A DNA stretch of 64,000 bases from Actinomycetes bacterium (GTDB lineage Bacteria; Actinomycetota; Coriobacteriia; Coriobacteriales; Eggerthellaceae), in NCBI GenBank assembly GCA_023460315.1, contig JAEWQO010000007.1, positions 1-64,000 on the forward strand, read 5' to 3'. A program made the position numbers and the translations under genes. This document shows positions 24,155 to 32,619 of the stretch, piece by piece; the first letter of the stretch is position 1; each line of letters begins with the position of its first letter. Below the pieces are notes generated by a model, which worked only from the letters and a program-made list of their open reading frames with translations, was not told the origin of the DNA and searched no databases.

Positions 24155-25207
24155 CTACCCGATTGATCCCATGATGCCGACCAGCGGCAGCATGACGGCT
24201 ATCAGCATGGCGCCCATGCTGGCGGTCAAGAAGGCTGTCAACGTGGGTGCCGTACCGTCGATGATCCGATCGATCTGAGCGATGGAGTCGTTGAGGCAGA
24301 CGGACGACACGGTGCTCAACGCGGTTTCCAAACTGCCCGATCGCATTTCCACGACCAGCACGCGGACACAGAGGGGATCGAGCACGCCATGGTCGGAGAT
24401 GGCTTGGGCCAAGCTTTTTTCTGAGCTTGGGTCGGTTGTCTCGGCATAAGCCTGTTCGATCTGCCGTTTCAGGTTGGGATGGTCTATCAGGGGCAGGGCG
24501 CGTCGCATGGCGGAATCGGTGTCGATGCCCGCCGAGACGAACGTTGCCAAAGTGGCAGCGAAGCGGGCTACGGACAGCTGACGCAAAGGGCCTCGGGCGA
24601 AGGGGGTCCTTTTGAGCAGATGCACGAGAGCTTGTTGTCCATCGGCGGTGGAGGCTGCTCCTCTGCCGACGAGAGCGAGCGCGGTGCAAGCAAGGGTGGC
24701 GATCAGCGCCGCCCATCCAACAAATGTCGCTATGCCACCATACGAGAACGACCCCATCACGAGGTTGCCGGTCACGTCTTCGTACCCGCCAATAAAGGCA
24801 GGCAGGATGACGACGACCGCGAACAGCAGAATCACCGACATGATTGCAAGCAGAGCCGCAGAATGGGTGAGGGCGCTCTTGACTTTCGTTTGCAGGCGAT
24901 CCTTCTCGCCATAGTAGTCCGCGAGGCCTTGCAGAACGTTTTCCAACCGTCCGGCATGTTCGCCGGCCTTTACCATGTCTACCAGATGCGAGGGAAAACA
25001 ACGGGTGTCTTCCAGGGAGGCACCGAGCGATGCTCCCTTGATGAGTCCTGAATACACGAGGATGCAGGCCTTCTTGCATGCCTCATCTTCCATGCTTTCT
25101 GCGAGCAGGGACACCGCTTCGTCGTTTTGGATGCCAGCGGAGCAGAGGATGGCCATGCTTTCGCAGAAAGCGGAAAGGGCACTGCTTCCGGGCATTTTCG
25201 TTGGCAT
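24155..25207 (-). CDS. pilC: type II secretion F / PilC-like inner membrane platform protein
   Basis: The protein of about 350 residues has the two-repeat T2SSF architecture. The first cytoplasmic domain (AFCESMAILCSAGIQNDEAV, MVKAGEHAGRLENVLQGLADYY) is followed by a helix pair (LAIMSVILLFAVVVILPAFI). The second cytoplasmic domain (RFAATLATFVSAGIDTDSAM, VVEMRSGSLETALSTV) is followed by a last helix (LTAFLTASMGAMLIAVMLPLVGI). These proteins anchor the pilus motors. AAGGAG lies 11 bases before ATG 25207; an ATG at 25276 has no ribosome site. The 221-base gap to pilT holds no gene. Confidence 0.85.
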   Translation of the reverse strand: MPTKMPGSSALSAFCESMAILCSAGIQNDEAVSLLAESMEDEACKKACILVYSGLIKGASLGASLEDTRCFPSHLVDMVKAGEHAGRLENVLQGLADYYGEKDRLQTKVKSALTHSAALLAIMSVILLFAVVVILPAFIGGYEDVTGNLVMGSFSYGGIATFVGWAALIATLACTALALVGRGAASTADGQQALVHLLKRTPFARGPLRQLSVARFAATLATFVSAGIDTDSAMRRALPLIDHPNLKRQIEQAYAETTDPSSEKSLAQAISDHGVLDPLCVRVLVVEMRSGSLETALSTVSSVCLNDSIAQIDRIIDGTAPTLTAFLTASMGAMLIAVMLPLVGIMGSIG

Positions 25208-25911
25208 GGCCGTGTTTGCTCCTTGTCTTGGCACCAATACAGGCACCGCTCGGTGCAGGAAGCGCCGCTTTTCCATAGGGCGACTCGATCCTTGCGACGA
25301 ACGTCAGGCCGATGCCTGTCCAGGTGTATTGATCGGCGCTGATGCTGGCAATTATCCGGATGTCGTCAATATACACCATGCTCAAAGCATGGCGCATATT
25401 GTCCAGCGAGACGTTACCCGTGAGTGCCTTGCCCGGATTTTCCCGGCTGCGCAGCATGGACGAGGTTGCGCAATCGAAACAACTTTTCTGTTCTGCAGTC
25501 AGCGCATGGTCGTCGGTTGCTTATGGGGTGCCAAAGGGAAAAGCGGGCAGGGCGGTTCTGCCGCAAAATCGGTAAATTTTGCCGCGCGACTTGATTGCCT
25601 GTTTTTTGATATGACGGGAACCGGCTGAGTTTGAGAAAGTTCTCGTTCGCGGTAAAAATGCTGTCATGCTTAGATCATATGGAGTGGAAGATGGTAGAAT
25701 AATTACCGGGTTTCTCTACCGACCTTGCTGCATTTCATGCAATTGGGTGGGAGCCTACCACGACCACCACATACCCCTAGCATGCCAGACTTACGTAAAA
25801 AGCTTGAATCAAGGAGGCTTCCTCAGGGATGCTTCGAATGCGAAAGCGCCGCAGACGGTAGCATCTGCGAGAAAGACCGGCTTTGGACGGCCGGTCTCGA
25901 GGGAAGTCTGG
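25208..25911. other. gene-free region with structured leader (plus strand)
   Basis: Most of this stretch has no supported gene. An open frame of about 124 codons on the minus strand (25083-25457) overlaps the start of pilC and lacks a ribosome site. Upstream of the next plus-strand gene the DNA is rich in potential RNA hairpins: GGTAGA/TCTACC (25692-25719), TGCAT/ATGCA (about 25727-25741), CGCAGA/TCTGCG (25850-25869) and GACCGGC/GCCGGTC (25875-25897). The last ends 3 bases before the ribosome site. This could be a cis-regulatory leader, but I cannot assign it to a known riboswitch class. Confidence 0.35.
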
Positions 25912-26607
25912 GTGATTGGTATGTTGGAGCGGACGCTCAACCTGAAAGACACGTCAGGGAGAAAACTCCTTGCCGTGTCCATGGCGGTTGGTTTCGTCTT
26001 ATCCATGGCGCATGTCTTTGTCTGTGTGGAAGAGGGCAATGCGGCAACGATTCAGGATGGAGTGGCTGGCCAGGAAGCTGTCCGGTCCGATTTTGGATCG
26101 GCGTCGGACGAATTTGCCACGACGGGGGCTTTCTCAGGCGCCAAGGCTCCTGCCATCTCTCGAGACGATACTTTTGTCATTGCAGCTGAACGCGTCGACA
26201 GTGCGCCGGCCATGACGCCGAAGGCTGGGCAGGTTGCGGAGAAAGGCGCGAGCGTCGAGCCGGCACCTGCCGCGGCAATGGATCCTGTCGAGACGACTGT
26301 CGAGTATTCTGAGACCTCCCTGGCTGTGAGCACCGATGAGGAGATGCCGCTGGCCAATCAGGGGGAGTGTTGGATTCACTGGTATATCCTTCTTGGCATT
26401 GTCGTCACGGTGGTCTATGCGGCGTGTGCGGCAGCGCGACGCGGCTTGTTCTCGCGCAAACTGAGAAAATACGAAGATGACCTGACAGGCGATGATGATC
26501 CTTCTCTTGGGACATCATCGGGATCGGGCAAAGGCGGCGCTTCTCCTGCGTCCGCCCCAAAAGGTTCTCGGACGGGAACAACCGTGTCCGCCGGACTGAG
26601 CGAGTAG
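25912..26607 (+). CDS. predicted exported, membrane-anchored protein, unknown function
   Basis: The 231-residue protein starts at GTG 25912 with AGGGAAG 5 bases upstream; ATG 25921 is an alternative. A basic start is followed by a hydrophobic segment (KLLAVSMAVGFVLSMAHVFV), likely a signal peptide. An acidic, alanine/valine/threonine-rich extracytoplasmic region of about 120 residues comes next. A second helix (HWYILLGIVVTVVYAACAA) is followed by basic residues and a glycine/serine-rich cytoplasmic tail. The end resembles the helix-plus-basic anchors of Coriobacteriia surface proteins (inference). It is 13 bases from the next gene, so they are probably co-expressed. No enzymatic motif seen. 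Confidence 0.55.
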   Translation: MIGMLERTLNLKDTSGRKLLAVSMAVGFVLSMAHVFVCVEEGNAATIQDGVAGQEAVRSDFGSASDEFATTGAFSGAKAPAISRDDTFVIAAERVDSAPAMTPKAGQVAEKGASVEPAPAAAMDPVETTVEYSETSLAVSTDEEMPLANQGECWIHWYILLGIVVTVVYAACAAARRGLFSRKLRKYEDDLTGDDDPSLGTSSGSGKGGASPASAPKGSRTGTTVSAGLSE

Positions 26608-26620
26608 GGAAGGGGTTACC

Positions 26621-27172
26621 ATGAAGAAAGGCAACGTTCTTGCACTCTTCCTGCTTGCCGCCGCTTCGGTCTTTCTGTTGTGGTTCTGGTACTTTCTTGG
26701 GCTGAATCGCGTTGATGGACCTCTTGATTTGGTGCTATCCATAATCTGGTGGGTGGTCATCGCATCAGCTGCCGTTCTTGTCGTGAGGATGGAGCGGGTG
26801 CGCCGGGAACGCATTCGCACGGTGTATGTGGGGGACTATGCCACGTTCAACAGCGAGCGAGGTCTCGTGAGTTTCGCAACCACCGATCCGATGGAGTCCA
26901 TTGTCGCTTCCCTTTTGGAAAACCTGACCTATGGTTTCAACCGTGCCGATTTTCCTGACCGGGAGAAGTTCGACGCTCGGTACTTCATTCGCACCAAGAA
27001 GTTCTCTGCCTGGGATAGTCATGATGAGCGTTCGGTGGCTTCGCATGGCTCATCGGGGCAGAAGGTGTGGAAGGGCGAGGTGGTCGTGGTGGCAACGAAA
27101 AAGAACTATCCGTTTGAGACGCCCCAGGAACTGTCTGATATCCTTGCTGTCCTGGAGAGGCCCGTCCTGTAA
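26621..27172 (+). CDS. predicted two-helix membrane protein, unknown function
   Basis: The 183-residue protein has two N-terminal helices (VLALFLLAAASVFLLWFWYFL and LSIIWWVVIASAAVLVV). A basic stretch (RMERVRRERIRTVYVG) leads into a soluble cytoplasmic domain of about 130 residues (TFNSERGLVSFATTDPMESIV, KVWKGEVVVVATKKNYPFE). GAAGGGG-like sequence precedes the ATG. It follows the exported protein by 13 bases. I do not recognise the family. The soluble domain looks folded and not repetitive, which supports a real gene. Confidence 0.6.
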   Translation: MKKGNVLALFLLAAASVFLLWFWYFLGLNRVDGPLDLVLSIIWWVVIASAAVLVVRMERVRRERIRTVYVGDYATFNSERGLVSFATTDPMESIVASLLENLTYGFNRADFPDREKFDARYFIRTKKFSAWDSHDERSVASHGSSGQKVWKGEVVVVATKKNYPFETPQELSDILAVLERPVL

Positions 27173-27195
27173 TCGGTTGGGTAGGTGAAGTAAGA

Positions 27196-27232
27196 AGAGG
27201 CCCTTCTCGTATTGCTTGCGAGAGGGGCCTCT
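27196..27232. terminator. bidirectional terminator between convergent genes
   Basis: AGAGGCCCTTCTCG (27196-27209) pairs with CGAGAGGGGCCTCT (27219-27232) with one mismatch and a 9-base loop. TTTGGTTCTT follows on the plus strand. It lies between the plus-strand stop at 27172 and the minus-strand stop at 27263. Confidence 0.8.
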
Positions 27233-27262
27233 TTGGTTCTTGCGTTCTTGTGGTGGTTCCTG

Positions 27263-27475
27263 TCAGTCGTCGACGCCGATGATGACTGACGAGGCCTTGA
27301 TGATGGCGGATGCTTTCTTGCCAACTTCAAGGTTCAGTTCCTTTAACGACATCATCGAGAGGGACGAAGTGATCAACTGTCCTCCCTCGAGTTCGAGAAC
27401 AACGATTGCGTTGACCGCTCCTGGATGGATGGCGGTGACGGTGCCTTCCAGAATGTTGCGTGCAGAAAGCTTCAT
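27263..27475 (-). CDS. molybdopterin/molybdate-binding Mop-type protein (TOBE domain)
   Basis: The 70-residue protein is a single TOBE/Mop domain. SARNILEGTVTAIHPGAVNAIV at the start and KASSVIIGVDD at the end are the diagnostic segments. Mop proteins (molbindins) assemble into small oligomers that store or sense molybdate or tungstate. GGGGG lies 10 bases before the ATG. It stands alone, and no modABC transporter is in view. Molybdate handling fits an organism with many molybdoenzymes such as the dehydroxylases common in Eggerthellaceae (inference). Confidence 0.85.
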   Translation of the reverse strand: MKLSARNILEGTVTAIHPGAVNAIVVLELEGGQLITSSLSMMSLKELNLEVGKKASAIIKASSVIIGVDD

Positions 27476-28037
27476 GTGACGAAATCCCCCTTTCGTTTAG
27501 ACAACCCCTTCGTGCTCATTGTAGCCTGTTTTTTCGGTGGGGGAAGGGTCGGTGAGATGAAGTTGACAGGATCTTCGCTTCCTGCTGAATGGGTGCAATG
27601 AACAGGCTGATTTGAACGCCTCGCCTTTCTTTCGGGCTTGGCCGGGCATGTTCAGGTGAGGTGGAGAATCCTTCCGAAACAGGGTCCCCATGCGAGGCTT
27701 ATCTGAGAGAAAGAACGAGAGCAGGGAAGAAAAGAAGTGCGATAGGGTGGCGACAGGCGTCTCCAACGCACCTGAAAACCCGTTAGGACGGGGCCGGGGG
27801 CAGATTGGGGAGGGGGGAGCTATGGCCCCCTCCCGCCAAGTGCCCAAAACCTTTCTCCTCGGTTGGCGCTTTTCCGGGCGAAAGGAGCGCGCCGTCTTCG
27901 GCGGTTGCTTTGCTCGTGGGAAACGTTTTTATCGGCCCAGGGCATGCGGATGGCTTTACGTTTTGGTTTATATCATGTGGCATCTGGCTGTCTTCGGCTC
28001 TGACGGTGCCGGTAAATGTAAAGCGTTGCGGTCCCTT
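27476..28037. other. gene-free stretch upstream of the pst operon
   Basis: This 560-base region has no supported gene. A strong G/C hairpin, GGAGGGGG with CCCCCTCC (about 27809-27832), follows a pyrimidine-purine skewed tract. A short TTTACGTTTTGGTTTATATC (27955-27974) is unusually A/T-rich for this genome and may be promoter DNA. The minus-strand frame across 27497-27847 lacks a ribosome site. Confidence 0.35.
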
Positions 28038-28076
28038 TTGTAAAGGAACGGTAAGAGCCTGTCATACTTCTGTAAG
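28038..28076 (+). promoter_or_regulatory. PhoB-box array upstream of pstS
   Basis: Four 7-base direct repeats follow one another at 10-11 base intervals: TTGTAAA (28038), CGGTAAG (28049), CTGTCAT (28059) and CTGTAAG (28070). The last two, read as CTGTCATACTTCTGTAAG, closely match the classic Pho box of two 7-mers with a 4-base A/T-rich spacer. The array ends 113 bases before pstS, whose operon encodes two PhoB-like regulators. This predicts phosphate-starvation control. The -10 element is not clear. Confidence 0.75.
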
Positions 28077-28189
28077 GGCCTGGTGATTCTGATCCTCCCG
28101 GCGAAAAGAGATCCGTATCATGCAAGTCGGCAGATATCCGCGAAAGCGATGTTGCTCAATGACAGGGATCTGAAGGGAGATTCTATATT

Positions 28190-29134
28190 ATGCAAGGATA
28201 CTATCTCAGTCGTCGTCAGTTCATGGGCGTGGCAGCTGGCTTGGCTGTCTCAGCCGCCGGCTTCGGCCTGGTCGGGTGCAGCAACGGAAGCACGAACACG
28301 GACACGTCTGATGGATCCGGGACCGAGACGAAGGCTTTGTCCGGCACCATTACCGCAGTTGGCTCCACCGCTTTGCAGCCCTTGTGCGAGGCGGCGGCCG
28401 AGCAGTTCATGACGGAGAACAGCGGCGTGCAGATCACGGTGCAGGGTGGTGGATCCGGGCAGGGTCTCACTCAGATCGTCCAAGGCTCTGTCCAAATCGG
28501 GAATTCTGACGTCTTCGTCGAGTCGAAGATCGACAGCGAAAGCGACATTGCGAAGGTCAAGGACAATCGGGTTTGCATCGTGGGCATGGGCCCCATCGTG
28601 AACAAGGATGTTTCCGTCGATGACATCTCGACCGACGACCTCAAGAAGATATTCACCGGCGCGACGACCAATTGGAAAGACCTCGGAGGCGACGATGCCG
28701 AGATCGTCGTCATCAATCGCGCATCCGGCTCCGGAACGCGCGCGACGTTCGAGAGCGCAGTTCTTCAGGGCGACAAGGTCCCCGACACGTTCAAGCCGCA
28801 GGAGCAGGACTCTTCGGGTACCGTTACCAAGATGGTCGCCTCCACTCCCGGCTCGATCTCCTATGTCGCGTTCTCCTACTACGATGACTCCTTCAAGGCG
28901 CTCCAGGTGGACGGCGTCAAGCCCGAGGAGAAGAACATTGAAGATAATTCGTGGGCTATCTGGGCATATGAGCACATGTACACGGCCGCGGATCCCGATG
29001 AAGTGACCCAGGCGTTCATCGACTACATGATGAGCGATGAAGTGCAGGGCTCTCTGGTGGAGGATCAGGGCTACATTCCCATATCCGGCATGAAGGTCGA
29101 AAAGGACGCTGAGGGAAAAGTTACCAAAAAGTAG
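28190..29134 (+). CDS. pstS: phosphate ABC transporter substrate-binding protein PstS
   Basis: PstS captures phosphate outside the membrane for the PstCAB transporter. The 314-residue protein has a twin-arginine signal (SRRQFMGVAAG) and a lipobox LVGC near residue 27, so it is a Tat-exported lipoprotein, less usual than Sec export for PstS. A serine/threonine/aspartate linker follows. The binding-domain motifs are GSTALQPLCEAAAEQF, GGGSGQGLTQI, TNWKDLGG and RASGSGTRATFE, the last a phosphate-coordinating segment. GAAGGGAG lies about 10 bases before the ATG. It is the first gene of the operon, behind the Pho boxes. Confidence 0.95.
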   Translation: MQGYYLSRRQFMGVAAGLAVSAAGFGLVGCSNGSTNTDTSDGSGTETKALSGTITAVGSTALQPLCEAAAEQFMTENSGVQITVQGGGSGQGLTQIVQGSVQIGNSDVFVESKIDSESDIAKVKDNRVCIVGMGPIVNKDVSVDDISTDDLKKIFTGATTNWKDLGGDDAEIVVINRASGSGTRATFESAVLQGDKVPDTFKPQEQDSSGTVTKMVASTPGSISYVAFSYYDDSFKALQVDGVKPEEKNIEDNSWAIWAYEHMYTAADPDEVTQAFIDYMMSDEVQGSLVEDQGYIPISGMKVEKDAEGKVTKK

Positions 29135-29155
29135 CAGAGAAAGGAGACGCGAGCA

Positions 29156-30076
29156 ATGGCAAATCAATTGCCGAAGCATCGCGTCGAGCGTATCGGGCAA
29201 GGCGTCACGGGTGCATGTATCGTGCTCGTGGCGCTTCTCGTTGTTACGCTTGTCGCCATGGTTGCCCAGCGAGGCATTTCGACCTTTGCCGTCGACGGGG
29301 TCAACTTTTTTGATTTCATCACGGGAACGACGTGGAATCCTCATCAGGCCGATGAGAACGGCATGCCCACCGTGGGGGCGCTGCCCATGATCGTCGGCTC
29401 TTTTTCGGTCACGTTGCTGGCGACGCTTATCGCGCTGCCCATCGCCATCGGCTCGGCCATCTTCGTGGTGGAAGTGGCGCCGGGGTTTGGTCGACGGGTG
29501 TTCCAACCGCTCGTCGAGCTGCTTGTGGGCATTCCCTCGGTGGTGTACGGCCTCATCGGCCTGACGGTCATCGTGGCGTGGACGCGGGATGCCGCATCTC
29601 TCCTGGGACAGACCATCACCGGGTTCGGTATTTTCTCAAGTGCGATCGTGCTTGCGGTCATGATTCTGCCGACGGTCACCTCGCTGTCCATCGACGCCCT
29701 GGCGGCCGTGCCCAACCAATACCGCGAGGGCTCCTATGCGCTCGGGTGCACGCGATGGCAGACGATCTGGAATGTCATCCTGAGGAGTGCGGCATCCTCG
29801 CTCATGACGGCGGTCATCCTTGGGATGACGCGCGCATTTGGCGAGGCCCTTGCCGTCCAAATGGTCATCGGCAATGCCGCTCAGATGCCCGACTCGCTGT
29901 TCACCCCCGCTTCGACGCTGACGTCGGTGCTCACGATGGGTATGGGAAATGAGGCGATGGGGACCGTATATAACGACGTGCTCTGGTCCCTGGCGTTGCT
30001 TCTCATGGTTATGTCCCTCGTGTTCATCCTTATCATCCATCTGATTGGACGGAAGGGGGCGAAGCAGCATGGTTAA
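29156..30076 (+). CDS. pstC: phosphate ABC transporter permease PstC
   Basis: The 306-residue inner-membrane permease has six predicted helices. The ABC-permease EAA loop appears in EGSYALGCTRWQTIWNVILR. Typical PstC segments include FFDFITGTTWNPH, VELLVGIPSVVYGLIGL and GMTRAFGEALAVQMVIGN. AAAGGAG precedes the ATG. The gene follows pstS by 21 bases and overlaps pstA by 8 bases. Confidence 0.95.
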   Translation: MANQLPKHRVERIGQGVTGACIVLVALLVVTLVAMVAQRGISTFAVDGVNFFDFITGTTWNPHQADENGMPTVGALPMIVGSFSVTLLATLIALPIAIGSAIFVVEVAPGFGRRVFQPLVELLVGIPSVVYGLIGLTVIVAWTRDAASLLGQTITGFGIFSSAIVLAVMILPTVTSLSIDALAAVPNQYREGSYALGCTRWQTIWNVILRSAASSLMTAVILGMTRAFGEALAVQMVIGNAAQMPDSLFTPASTLTSVLTMGMGNEAMGTVYNDVLWSLALLLMVMSLVFILIIHLIGRKGAKQHG

Positions 30077-30986
30077 GTGGGATATGGCGGCTCACGTCCG
30101 TCGGATCTCTCGCCAGGACAAGGTGGCGACGGTCATTTTGACCGCCATTGTGGCTCTTGTGCTTGTCATGCTTGCCGCCCTTGTCCTCTATATTCTGATC
30201 TCCGGCGCAGGAAAGCTGTTCGATTGGGATTTCCTCACTGGCAAGCCCCAACAGTTCAAGGAGGGCGGCGGCATTGGTCCTGAACTGTTCAACTCGTTCT
30301 ATTTGCTGTTCATCACCTTGATCATATCGGTTCCCATCTCGTTGGGCGCCGCCATCTTCCTGGCTGAATATGCTCCCGAGAACCTTGCCACTGCAGCCGC
30401 GAAGACCATCATAGAGACGCTTTCCTCCCTGCCTTCCATCGTGGTTGGCCTGTTTGGATTCCTCTTCTTCGTTCTGACGCTCGGCTGGGGCTTTTCAATC
30501 ATTGCCGGAGCGGTGGCGTTGACGATGTTCAACATTCCCATCTTGGTGCGCGTGATTCAGCAAGCGCTCGAAGACGTGCCGCGCTCGCAGCGCGACGCAT
30601 CGCTGGCGATGGGGCTTACCCGCTGGGAGACCACGATCCATGTGCTCCTGCCGGCTGCCATGCCTGCCATCGTGACCGGCATCGTGCTGTCGGCCGGTCG
30701 TGTCTTTGGCGAGGCGGCCGCGCTCATTTTCACTGCAGGTCAGTCCGCGCCGGCCATTGACTTCACAAATTTCGACCTGACGAGCCTCTCGTGTCCGTGG
30801 AACGTGTTTCGCCCCGCCGAGACCCTGGCTGTCCATATTTGGAAAATCAACAGTGAGGGAGTGGTTCCCGACCTGGAGGCCGTCTCCAACGGCACGGCTG
30901 CTGTGCTCATGGTGTGCATTCTTGGGTTCAACGTGGTTGCCCGCATCGTTGGCAAACGCCTTGAGAGGAGGTTGACGAACGAGTGA
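30069..30986 (+). CDS. pstA: phosphate ABC transporter permease PstA
   Basis: The 305-residue partner permease of PstC starts at ATG 30069, inside the pstC end, after GGAAGGGGG. It has six helices. Family segments are GGIGPELFNSFYLLFITLIIS, IIETLSSLPSIVVGLFGFLFF, the EAA loop QRDASLAMGLTRWETTIHVLLP and SAGRVFGEAAALIFTAGQS. It overlaps the following pstB by 4 bases, which indicates translational coupling. Confidence 0.94.
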   Translation: MVKWDMAAHVRRISRQDKVATVILTAIVALVLVMLAALVLYILISGAGKLFDWDFLTGKPQQFKEGGGIGPELFNSFYLLFITLIISVPISLGAAIFLAEYAPENLATAAAKTIIETLSSLPSIVVGLFGFLFFVLTLGWGFSIIAGAVALTMFNIPILVRVIQQALEDVPRSQRDASLAMGLTRWETTIHVLLPAAMPAIVTGIVLSAGRVFGEAAALIFTAGQSAPAIDFTNFDLTSLSCPWNVFRPAETLAVHIWKINSEGVVPDLEAVSNGTAAVLMVCILGFNVVARIVGKRLERRLTNE

Positions 30987-31807
30987 CTGTGCAATCATCG
31001 AGCACGTACATTCGCGAGGACGGGTTCCTGGAAGAACATGACTCCTCCCAGCTGATCGAGACCAAAGACGTGACGGTCACCTATGGCTTGAAGAACGAGG
31101 CGCTGCATGGCACGACGCTTGCGTTCGAGGCTGGCCAGGTGTCGTCTCTCATCGGCCCATCGGGTTGCGGAAAGTCAACGTTTCTGCGCTGCCTCAATCT
31201 GATGAACCGTGAGATTCCCAAGTGTAAAATCGGGGGGAGCATCCTCTATCACGGACGCGACATCAATACGTCTCAGGAGAATTTGTTCGACCTGCGCAGG
31301 TCGATCGGCATGGTGTTCCAGCAGCCGACGCCGTTTCGCAAGTCCATTCGCGACAATATCCTCTTTGCGCCGAAGCGGCATGGGTTGGTGTCCGGCAAGG
31401 CGGCGTGCGACAGTCTGGTCGAGGAATCCATTCGGGCCGGCGCGTTGTGGGATGAGGTCAAGGATAAGCTCGACGACAGCGCACTCGCGTTATCGGGCGG
31501 CCAGCAGCAGCGCCTGTGCATAGCACGCACGCTGGCGATGCATCCCGACATCGTCTTGTTCGACGAGCCGTGCTCGGCGCTCGATCCCATCTCCACGTTC
31601 GCCATCGAGGAAACCATCCGTTCGATCGCCGAAAGCGGCATCTGCGTGATCATCGTCACGCACAACATGGAACAGGCGACCCGGGTGTCCGATCGCACGG
31701 CGTTTTTTTACCTGGGTGACATGGTGGAAACCGGAGAAACGAAAGAGATATTCTCGGCACCGAAGGATCAGCGGCTCGTCGATTATCTTACTGGGAGGTT
31801 TGGCTGA
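30983..31807 (+). CDS. pstB: phosphate ABC transporter ATP-binding protein PstB, first copy
   Basis: The 274-residue ATPase starts at GTG 30983. It has Walker A GPSGCGKST, Q-loop MVFQQPTPFRKSI, signature LSGGQQQRLCIARTL, Walker B IVLFDEPCSALDP and the switch His in TVTHN-type IVTHNMEQATRVSD. The N-terminus carries about 25 extra residues compared with typical PstB. It is clearly a paralogue of the next gene, with different Q-loop surroundings. One copy may dominate or the two may form a heterodimer on PstCA. Confidence 0.92.
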   Translation: MTVQSSSTYIREDGFLEEHDSSQLIETKDVTVTYGLKNEALHGTTLAFEAGQVSSLIGPSGCGKSTFLRCLNLMNREIPKCKIGGSILYHGRDINTSQENLFDLRRSIGMVFQQPTPFRKSIRDNILFAPKRHGLVSGKAACDSLVEESIRAGALWDEVKDKLDDSALALSGGQQQRLCIARTLAMHPDIVLFDEPCSALDPISTFAIEETIRSIAESGICVIIVTHNMEQATRVSDRTAFFYLGDMVETGETKEIFSAPKDQRLVDYLTGRFG

Positions 31808-32619
31808 TGGAAGCGGTTATTGAACAAGAGGCACTCCTTGAATCCCTTGAGCAGGATGATCTGGCTGAAGTCCCCGCCATGCTGTCGATTCGCAATTTCA
31901 ATCTGTGGTACACCGACTTTCAGGCACTCAAGGACATCACGCTCGACATTCCAAAGAACAGGGCGACGGCGTTCATCGGGCCCTCCGGCTGCGGCAAGTC
32001 GACGCTGCTGCGCACGCTGAACCGCATGTGCGACTTCGTTGACGGCGTTCGCACCGAGGGGACCGTCGAGATGAACGGGAAAGACATCTTCAAGTCGGAT
32101 GCCAACGAGTTGCGGGTGCTGGTCGGCATGGTGTTCCAGCATCCCAATCCCTTTCCCATGAGCATCCGTGACAACATACTCTATGGCCCCCGTCGCATGG
32201 GAAGATTCTCGCGGGGGGACGCTGACGAGATCGTGGAACGGTGCCTGACCGAAGCGGGCTTGTTCAACGAGGTGAAGGACTCGCTCAATCAGAGCGGCTT
32301 GAGCATCTCCGGCGGCCAGCAGCAGCGTCTGTGCATCGCGCGTGCCTTGGCGGTGAATCCCCAGGTGCTGCTCATGGACGAGCCGACAAGCGCTCTCGAT
32401 CCCCTTTCCACAAGCCTCATTGAAGAACTGATGGTGAGCTTGGCGCATGATCACACAGTCATTGTCGTCACGCACAACATGCAGCAGGCGACTCGCGTCG
32501 CCCACAAGACGGCATTTTTCTATCTGGGAGAGCTTGTCGAAGAGGCATCTACCAAGGAGTTGTTTTCGGATCCCAAAGAAGAGCGCACGAAAGGATATCT
32601 CACAGGGAGGTTCGGCTAA
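31807..32619 (+). CDS. pstB: phosphate ABC transporter ATP-binding protein PstB, second copy
   Basis: The 270-residue ATPase has Walker A GPSGCGKST, Q-loop MVFQHPNPFPMSIRDNI, signature ISGGQQQRLCIARAL, Walker B VLLMDEPTSALDP and IVVTHNMQQATRVAHKTAFF. Its ATG overlaps the stop of the first pstB by one base, and its own last base is shared with the phoU ATG. Its Q-loop region is closer to canonical PstB than that of the first copy. Both copies keep all catalytic motifs. Confidence 0.93.
   Translation: MEAVIEQEALLESLEQDDLAEVPAMLSIRNFNLWYTDFQALKDITLDIPKNRATAFIGPSGCGKSTLLRTLNRMCDFVDGVRTEGTVEMNGKDIFKSDANELRVLVGMVFQHPNPFPMSIRDNILYGPRRMGRFSRGDADEIVERCLTEAGLFNEVKDSLNQSGLSISGGQQQRLCIARALAVNPQVLLMDEPTSALDPLSTSLIEELMVSLAHDHTVIVVTHNMQQATRVAHKTAFFYLGELVEEASTKELFSDPKEERTKGYLTGRFG

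Noticed and set aside
25083..25457. 124-codon minus-strand frame upstream of and overlapping pilC
   Set aside because: The central part looks somewhat protein-like, but it has no ribosome site, overlaps the pilC start and turns arginine-rich. It could be a decayed remnant but cannot be supported.
27497..27847. 116-codon minus-strand frame upstream of pstS
   Set aside because: No ribosome site, low-complexity basic/proline-rich peptide, and it covers a strong G/C hairpin.
28250..29506. 418-codon open frame antisense to pstS
   Set aside because: High-GC shadow of a clear gene; histidine/arginine-rich composition and no ribosome site. The same applies to the long antisense frames at 39604-40647, 50694-52169 and 59244-60572.
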